DNA of 8,398 bases from an uncultured Oscillibacter sp. (lineage in GTDB: Bacteria; Bacillota; Clostridia; Oscillospirales; Oscillospiraceae): contig CAOJHG010000071.1 of assembly GCA_948435975.1 (NCBI GenBank), positions 1-8,398 on the forward strand, read 5' to 3'. Shown one piece after another: positions 4,580 through 8,398 of the stretch. The first letter of the stretch is position 1, and the number at the start of each line of letters is the position of its first letter. Made by a program: the position numbers and the translations under genes. The notes beneath the pieces were generated by a model that saw nothing but the letters and a program-made list of their open reading frames with translations, was not told the DNA's origin and did not search any database.

Positions 4580-5674
4580 CTAGTCCAAGTCCCGATGGTC
4601 CAGCGCCGCCAGCCCGAAGCGGACCGCCTGGGTGACGATTTCCTGTTCCCTGGCAGTCCCGGCGGCGTTCCACTTGGTTTTCAGCGCCCGAAGGAACATC
4701 CCCCGCAGAGAGTCCTCCTGCATCCTGGCCCAGATGTCCTCCGCCAAACGGGTGTGGTCCTGAATCTCCAGCGTGCAAAACCGGTCCGACAGAGCCGCTT
4801 CCAGGAGCCTCGCCCCCGCGCCGCCCCCGCCGGTTTCTCCAGTGAGGAGGATGCGGTAAAAATCCCCGCTGGTGTCCTCCGGCAGAGCGGCCTCCACAGC
4901 CTCGCGTGGGGAAGTGCCCGTCACATCCACTTCCAGAATTTCATACCGCCGCCGGGCAAAGGGCACGAATTCCAGCGATACGCGGCCTCCATCAATAAAG
5001 CCCCGGTAAACCCCTTTCTGGCCCAATTCATCGAAGCCCCGGCCCTCAGGACAGCCAGGCCAGGCGTATACAGTGCCTCCGCAGGCCAGGGGTTCTCCCC
5101 GCTTGTGGATGTGTCCCAGGGCCAGATAGGTCAAACCGCTGGCGGCGATATCCTCCCGGCGGATAGGACCATAGCGGGCCTCCGGCGGGTCCACTTCCCC
5201 ATGAAGCAGGCCAATGTGGATTCTCCCATCTGCCGGGGCGGAAAATCCCTCCAGAAGACTGCGGTTTTGTTCCGGAGACAGAAAGGCCGCGCCATGAATC
5301 ACCGCGTTCCACTCCGGCAGCTCCACAGAAGTCATCTGGCTCTCCCGAAAAATATGGACGTTTTCCGGCCAGCCTGTCCGCAGCCAGGGCGTCCCAGGGC
5401 CGTACCAATCGTGATTTCCAGGAGAAATAAACACCCGGGCTTTCATACGTCCCAGAGCCTCCGCCAACTGCTCGCCAGTCTCCCGGTAAACCGCCGCGCT
5501 GTCAAACAGGTCCCCCGCCAGCAGCACCAGGGGGATATTTTCCTGGTTCACATACGCCGCCAGCCGGAACGCCAGCTCCCGCAGCTCCTGCCGCCTGGCC
5601 GACGCCTGCTGCGGGGGGAGGGCACCGAAAGCGCTGTCCAGATGAAAGTCCGCGCCATGCAAAAAAGTCAGCAT
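4580..5674 (-). CDS. SbcD/YhaO-like metallophosphatase, probable DNA repair exonuclease subunit
   Basis: A 364-residue calcineurin-like phosphoesterase with the metal-binding motifs in order: GADFHLD (Asp9, His11), LLAGDLFD (Asp55), SPGNHDW (Asn87, His88), LLHGEVD (His158) and LALGHIHKR (His188, His190). This spacing, and the FLHGADFHLD start, match SbcD (Mre11-type) nucleases and the Bacillus YhaO group. They process DNA ends or hairpins, usually with an SMC-like ATPase (SbcC or YhaN). The length is slightly below the roughly 400 usual for the family, and the last 130 or so residues would be the capping region. The ATG at 5674 is chosen over a TTG at 5680 because GGGAG lies at proper distance only from the ATG. 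It follows the ybaK-like gene by 34 nt. No SbcC/YhaN gene follows; a terminator does. Confidence 0.87.
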   Translation of the reverse strand: MLTFLHGADFHLDSAFGALPPQQASARRQELRELAFRLAAYVNQENIPLVLLAGDLFDSAAVYRETGEQLAEALGRMKARVFISPGNHDWYGPGTPWLRTGWPENVHIFRESQMTSVELPEWNAVIHGAAFLSPEQNRSLLEGFSAPADGRIHIGLLHGEVDPPEARYGPIRREDIAASGLTYLALGHIHKRGEPLACGGTVYAWPGCPEGRGFDELGQKGVYRGFIDGGRVSLEFVPFARRRYEILEVDVTGTSPREAVEAALPEDTSGDFYRILLTGETGGGGAGARLLEAALSDRFCTLEIQDHTRLAEDIWARMQEDSLRGMFLRALKTKWNAAGTAREQEIVTQAVRFGLAALDHRDLD

Positions 5675-5708
5675 AGTCAAGCGCTCCCTTCCCCGGCGTC
5701 TGTACAGC

Positions 5709-6185
5709 TCACGCCTGCCACCCCTTGCATACGTCCACCCACTCTACAAAGTGGCACGCGTACTTTTCCAGTTCCCCGCAGGTCAGCTCAATGGCGCTGT
5801 TCGCGCTCCCTGCCGCGGGGAAAACCGTTTCAAAGCGCTTCAAAGAGATATCTAAGTAGACCTCCACATCCTCCGGCAAGGCGAAGGGGCACACGCCTCC
5901 CACATCGTGGCCAATCAGGGTGTGGGCCTCCTCGTGGGTCAGCATTTTCGCCTTGGTGTGAAACTGGGCCTTGTACTTCCCGTTGTCTACCTTGACGTCT
6001 CCCGCGGCCACAACGATGATGGGGGTCTCTCCTGCCTTAAAGCTCAGGCTCTTGGCGATGCGGGCCCCGTCCACGCCAAGCGCCGCAGCGGCCAGCGCGA
6101 CTGTAGCGGAGGACACATCAAATTCCTGGATGCGGCCCGCAGCGCCAAAGGGCTCCAGGTAGGCCCGCACTTTTTCAATCGACAT
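5709..6185 (-). CDS. YbaK/EbsC-family aminoacyl-tRNA deacylase
   Basis: A 158-residue single-domain protein of the YbaK/ProX editing family, which hydrolyses wrongly charged aminoacyl-tRNA (for example Cys- or Ala-tRNA-Pro) in the cytoplasm. Visible family marks are EFDVSSATV near the N-terminus, ARIAKSLSFK with the conserved Lys45, IIVVAAGDVKVD, and the substrate-pocket segment GHDVGGVCPFAL (92-103), then VYLDISLKRFETVFPAAGS. Two ATGs are close together. The one at 6185 has GGAG eight bases away, while the one at 6191 is only two bases from it, so 6185 is preferred. The gene overlaps the end of the preceding membrane-protein gene by 11 nt and stands 34 nt before the SbcD-like gene, so it is probably cotranscribed. 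The exact tRNA substrate cannot be read from sequence. Confidence 0.92.
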   Translation of the reverse strand: MSIEKVRAYLEPFGAAGRIQEFDVSSATVALAAAALGVDGARIAKSLSFKAGETPIIVVAAGDVKVDNGKYKAQFHTKAKMLTHEEAHTLIGHDVGGVCPFALPEDVEVYLDISLKRFETVFPAAGSANSAIELTCGELEKYACHFVEWVDVCKGWQA

Positions 6186-6624
6186 AATCATCTCTCCTTT
6201 TTTGATTCCGCCGCCCAGAGGCCAAAACGCCCCCCAGAACGGTCAAAGCGGAAATCCCGCAGACGGCGGCGCTCAGCAGAGGCTCGGCCCCCACATAGGC
6301 GGTGTGCCCGTCCATCGCTCTGGCAAAGACCGTCATACCCTCCCAAAGCGCAAAAAAGCCGCTGGCACAGAAATTGACTGCCGCCAGTCCCGCCGCCTGG
6401 TCCCACCGCCGCCAGAGCGCTCCAACGGCGGACAGCGCGGCAAGAAACGGCCCCAAAAAGAGGACCGCCGCCAGCAGCGCCCACGGACTGTCAACGCGGT
6501 AGAATCCGGCGACGCTCTTCCAATTTGCCGCAGCCCCAATAATCCGAAGCAGAATCGTAAACAGCAGCGCCGCCGTCAAGCCGCCCCGAACCAGGAGCCC
6601 CGGCAGTTTCCCCGCAGACTTCAT
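6175..6624 (-). CDS. Four-helix integral membrane protein, unknown function
   Basis: A 149-residue protein I do not recognise. Four hydrophobic segments are visible at about residues 12-33, 47-71, 76-101 and 111-134, with a basic tail, SGRRNQKRRDD, suggesting a cytoplasmic C-terminus. The short loop between helices 3 and 4 (RAMDGHTAYVGAE) is polar. The start at 6624 is set by an ATGA overlap with the ymdB stop, a typical sign of coupled translation; the longer open frame to 6765 would lie wholly within ymdB and is unlikely. It in turn overlaps the ybaK-like start by 11 nt. Tight packing between ymdB and ybaK implies coexpression, but no function follows from that. Confidence 0.75.
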   Translation of the reverse strand: MKSAGKLPGLLVRGGLTAALLFTILLRIIGAAANWKSVAGFYRVDSPWALLAAVLFLGPFLAALSAVGALWRRWDQAAGLAAVNFCASGFFALWEGMTVFARAMDGHTAYVGAEPLLSAAVCGISALTVLGGVLASGRRNQKRRDDYVD

Positions 6625-7394
6625 CGGATATCTATCCGCTCCACGGCGGTGCAGAGGCCGGTGGCGCTGTCCAGGGTGAAAATGGCCCCCTGCATTTTGC
6701 AAGGTCCATCCGGCTGGCGGTAGCGTCCCGGCAGTCCCCCTAAAAACCCCTCCACAGACTGCCACGGCTCGATGCCCAAAACGGATTCCACCGCGCCGGT
6801 CATGCCCAGGTCGGTCAGGTAACCGGTGCCCTTGGGATAGATCCGCTCGTCGGCGGTAGGCACATGCGTATGGGTGCCCCAGATTGCGGAGACCTGTCCA
6901 TCCAGGTAGTAGCCCAGAGCCAGCTTTTCACTGGTGGCCTCGGCATGGAAGTCAACCAGGGTAAACGTGGCGCTGTCCTCTTTCAGAAGGCGGCTGGCAG
7001 TAAAAAAGGGGTTGTCGCTTCCCCAAGCCAGATCACAGCGGCCGATGAGGTTGATGACCCGGATCTGAACGCCGCCCAGTCCGAACCGCTGGCACCCATG
7101 TCCAGGAGCGCGGCCGGTATAGTTGGCGGGGCGGAGGAGCCAGGGGGTATCCTCCAGAAAATCCCGAATTTGAGGCCGCCCGAAAGCGTGGTTGCCCAGG
7201 GTGACGGCGTCGGCCCCCGCGTCCCGAATCCGGCGGGCTTGTTCGGGAGTCAGTCCCACGCCGGAGGCATTTTCTCCGTTGACCACCGTAAAGGCGATTT
7301 GTTTTAGTTTTTGCAGGGGGCGCAGGACTCGCTCCAGGTGACGCAGGCCGGGCTCGCCCACCACGTCTCCTATGGCCAGAATGTGATACAACAT
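6621..7394 (-). CDS. ymdB: YmdB-family metallophosphoesterase (2',3'-cyclic nucleotide phosphodiesterase type)
   Basis: A 257-residue protein of the TIGR00282/YmdB family. In Bacillus subtilis YmdB hydrolyses 2',3'-cAMP and affects motility versus biofilm decisions. Motifs in order are LAIGDVVGEPG (Asp10), VVNGENASG (Glu41, Asn42), TLGNHAFG (Asn68, His69), VDFHAEATSEK, WGTHTHVPTADERI and GTGYLTDLGMTG; all metal ligands expected of the family are present. The third motif reads GNHAFG where most relatives I know have GNH-T/V-W-D, a possible variation near the active site. The ATG at 7394 is preceded by AGGAGG with a ten-base gap. It is the first gene of a run with a membrane protein, a YbaK-type deacylase and an SbcD-like nuclease. 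In Bacillus it follows rny (RNase Y); here an asparaginase gene precedes it. Confidence 0.93.
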   Translation of the reverse strand: MLYHILAIGDVVGEPGLRHLERVLRPLQKLKQIAFTVVNGENASGVGLTPEQARRIRDAGADAVTLGNHAFGRPQIRDFLEDTPWLLRPANYTGRAPGHGCQRFGLGGVQIRVINLIGRCDLAWGSDNPFFTASRLLKEDSATFTLVDFHAEATSEKLALGYYLDGQVSAIWGTHTHVPTADERIYPKGTGYLTDLGMTGAVESVLGIEPWQSVEGFLGGLPGRYRQPDGPCKMQGAIFTLDSATGLCTAVERIDIR

Positions 7395-7471
7395 CCCGCG
7401 TTCCGCCTCCTTTCCATCGAATCTGTTTATGATAGCACATTTTCCCTTTCCTGGGAAGGGGGATGGTCCCT

Positions 7472-7499
7472 ATTATAAATTATCCGCTCCATAACGCAA
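7472..7499 (-). promoter_or_regulatory. Probable promoter of the ymdB operon
   Basis: On the minus strand TTGCGT (7499-7494), a 16-nt spacer and a perfect TATAAT (7477-7472) are present in the 121-bp gap after the asparaginase gene. A second, weaker candidate is an extended -10 element, TGC-TATCAT (-10 at 7434-7429), without a convincing -35 box. Between them CCCTT and AAGGG form a short inverted repeat that could be an operator. No clear terminator for the asparaginase gene was found in this gap, so some readthrough is possible. Confidence 0.62.
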
Positions 7500-7515
7500 C
7501 GGGTGCGCCTGCCGG

Positions 7516-8398
7516 TCAGCCCTCCAGCGTGTCTCCGGTCAGGATATCATGGGCCACTGGCGTATAAAAGCCCTGACGGATTTGCTGGAAGTCCCCTCCC
7601 TGAGCCAGAAGCCACATGAGCTTTGTCACAACTGCCTCTATGGTCATGTCGTAAGCCTGGAGCAGATTATATTGGGCGGCAGCCTTCGCGCCCACCTCAT
7701 AACGGGTCATGTCGCTGCCCTCCAGCATGACCTGTGTTGCAATGACCACGATGCGTCCCCTCTGGGTCAAGCTCTCCAGCTTCCGTAAAAAATTCCGCTG
7801 GTCCACAAAGGGGAGGCCGCCCACGCCGTAGCTCTCGATAACGATGGCGTCATAGCGGTCCCCCACATAGTCCAGAATGTCCGGCTCGATGCCGGGGACC
7901 AGCTTGAGAAGGAATACCTTGGGCCGCAGCGCATGGAAGAACACAGGCGGACCCTCATCCGGAAGGCGGCTGGTATAATGGACCACACGGGGGCCGTCTA
8001 TGAACGCGGCCACAGGGTAATTGATACTGGAAAAGGCGGCGTAGCTCTTGGACTTCATCTTCTTGGCCCGTCCGCCCAGGATGGCCTGCCCGGAGAACAC
8101 CAGGAACACACCCGCCGTATCGGGCTGACAGGCGAAACGGAAGCTGTCCAGCAGATTTTTCCGGGCGTCGGTGGCAGGGTCCATGAGTGGAAGCTGAGAA
8201 CCGGTTAGAATGATGGGTTTTCCGGGCCGCTGAATCAGATAGGACAGCGCGGCGGCGGTGTAGGCCATGGTATCCGTGCCGTGAGTGATGATAAATCCGT
8301 CGTATTGGCGGAAGCAGGACTCAATCGTATTCACCATCATCAGCCAGTGTTCCGGCTGAATATTGGTGGAGTCGATGTTCAAAAGCTGTACAGCGTCT
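7516..8398 (-). CDS. ansA: L-asparaginase (bacterial type I-like), N-terminus outside the window
   Basis: Asparaginase hydrolyses L-asparagine to aspartate and ammonia. The frame is open to the right edge: 293 residues are visible, starting DAVQLLNIDSTNIQPEHW, which is the family's Ser-binding segment (N-I-D-S-T). ITHGTDTMAYTAAALSYL carries the second catalytic Thr and Asp, and GGRAKKMKSKSYAAFSS contains the likely catalytic Lys. The first catalytic Thr, in the G-G-T-I motif, would lie in the roughly 40-50 missing N-terminal residues. A leucine codon TTG at 8382 is open-frame interior, not the start. Overall length would be about 335-345, normal for the family. Type I (cytoplasmic) is favoured by the HGTDTMAYTA pattern, but with the N-terminus missing a signal peptide cannot be ruled out, so the symbol is tentative. 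Confidence 0.9.
   Translation of the reverse strand, partial: DAVQLLNIDSTNIQPEHWLMMVNTIESCFRQYDGFIITHGTDTMAYTAAALSYLIQRPGKPIILTGSQLPLMDPATDARKNLLDSFRFACQPDTAGVFLVFSGQAILGGRAKKMKSKSYAAFSSINYPVAAFIDGPRVVHYTSRLPDEGPPVFFHALRPKVFLLKLVPGIEPDILDYVGDRYDAIVIESYGVGGLPFVDQRNFLRKLESLTQRGRIVVIATQVMLEGSDMTRYEVGAKAAAQYNLLQAYDMTIEAVVTKLMWLLAQGGDFQQIRQGFYTPVAHDILTGDTLEG

Noticed and set aside
4595..5995. 466-codon plus-strand open frame across the sbcD- and ybaK-like genes
   Set aside because: It is antisense to two genes with intact catalytic motifs, and its own translation is unrecognisable.
1..8398. CRISPR arrays, insertion sequences, tRNA or rRNA genes, prophage attachment repeats
   Set aside because: I looked for regular repeats, transposase-like frames, cloverleaf patterns and direct repeats flanking the lysis cassette and saw none convincing.

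Overview
The window reads as chromosome of a Gram-positive, Clostridia-type bacterium, most likely an Oscillospiraceae-like gut anaerobe (Flavonifractor/Intestinimonas type). That placement is inferred from GC-rich coding sequence with AT-rich promoters, strong AGGAGG-type ribosome binding sites, a glmS ribozyme, a YmdB phosphodiesterase and clostridial prophage-type lysis proteins. No rRNA or tRNA is present, so it is not firm. Every supportable gene lies on the minus strand, so the layout below runs from high to low coordinates, in the direction of transcription.

(1) 8398-7516: an L-asparaginase missing its N-terminus at the window edge. (2) 7499-4477: a probable four-gene operon. A promoter (TTGCGT-16-TATAAT) is followed by ymdB (2',3'-cyclic-nucleotide phosphodiesterase family), a four-helix membrane protein of unknown function, a YbaK-family aminoacyl-tRNA deacylase and an SbcD/YhaO-like metallophosphatase. 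The first three genes overlap, and a strong terminator closes the unit. No SbcC/YhaN ATPase follows SbcD. (3) 4327-2862: a compact phage-type lysis cassette. It has a coiled-coil XhlA-like protein with a C-terminal membrane anchor, a two-helix membrane protein, a holin-like protein and a CHAP endolysin with an SLH-like C-terminal module. It lies between two strong terminators and has no other phage genes beside it.

(4) 2756-471: glmS with a full regulatory leader. A near-consensus promoter (TTGACT-17-TATAAT) drives a leader of about 410 nt. It holds a folded 5' segment closed by an 11-bp stem, a complete glmS self-cleaving ribozyme (cleavage expected between 2586 and 2585), a further hairpin followed by U-rich sequence, the ribosome binding site and glmS starting at 2309. 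The reading frame is open through the ribozyme, so an ORF caller would add a false extension of 131 residues to GlmS. (5) 470-1: a 350-bp spacer, then the first 40 codons of rimP, behind an extended -10 promoter. The roughly 110-nt rimP leader contains a terminator-like hairpin upstream of the start, a candidate attenuator.

The most interesting points are the glmS leader, with its extra 5' domain and a possible second checkpoint after the ribozyme; the isolated, terminator-insulated lysis cassette; the rimP leader terminator; and the SbcD homologue without an adjacent partner.
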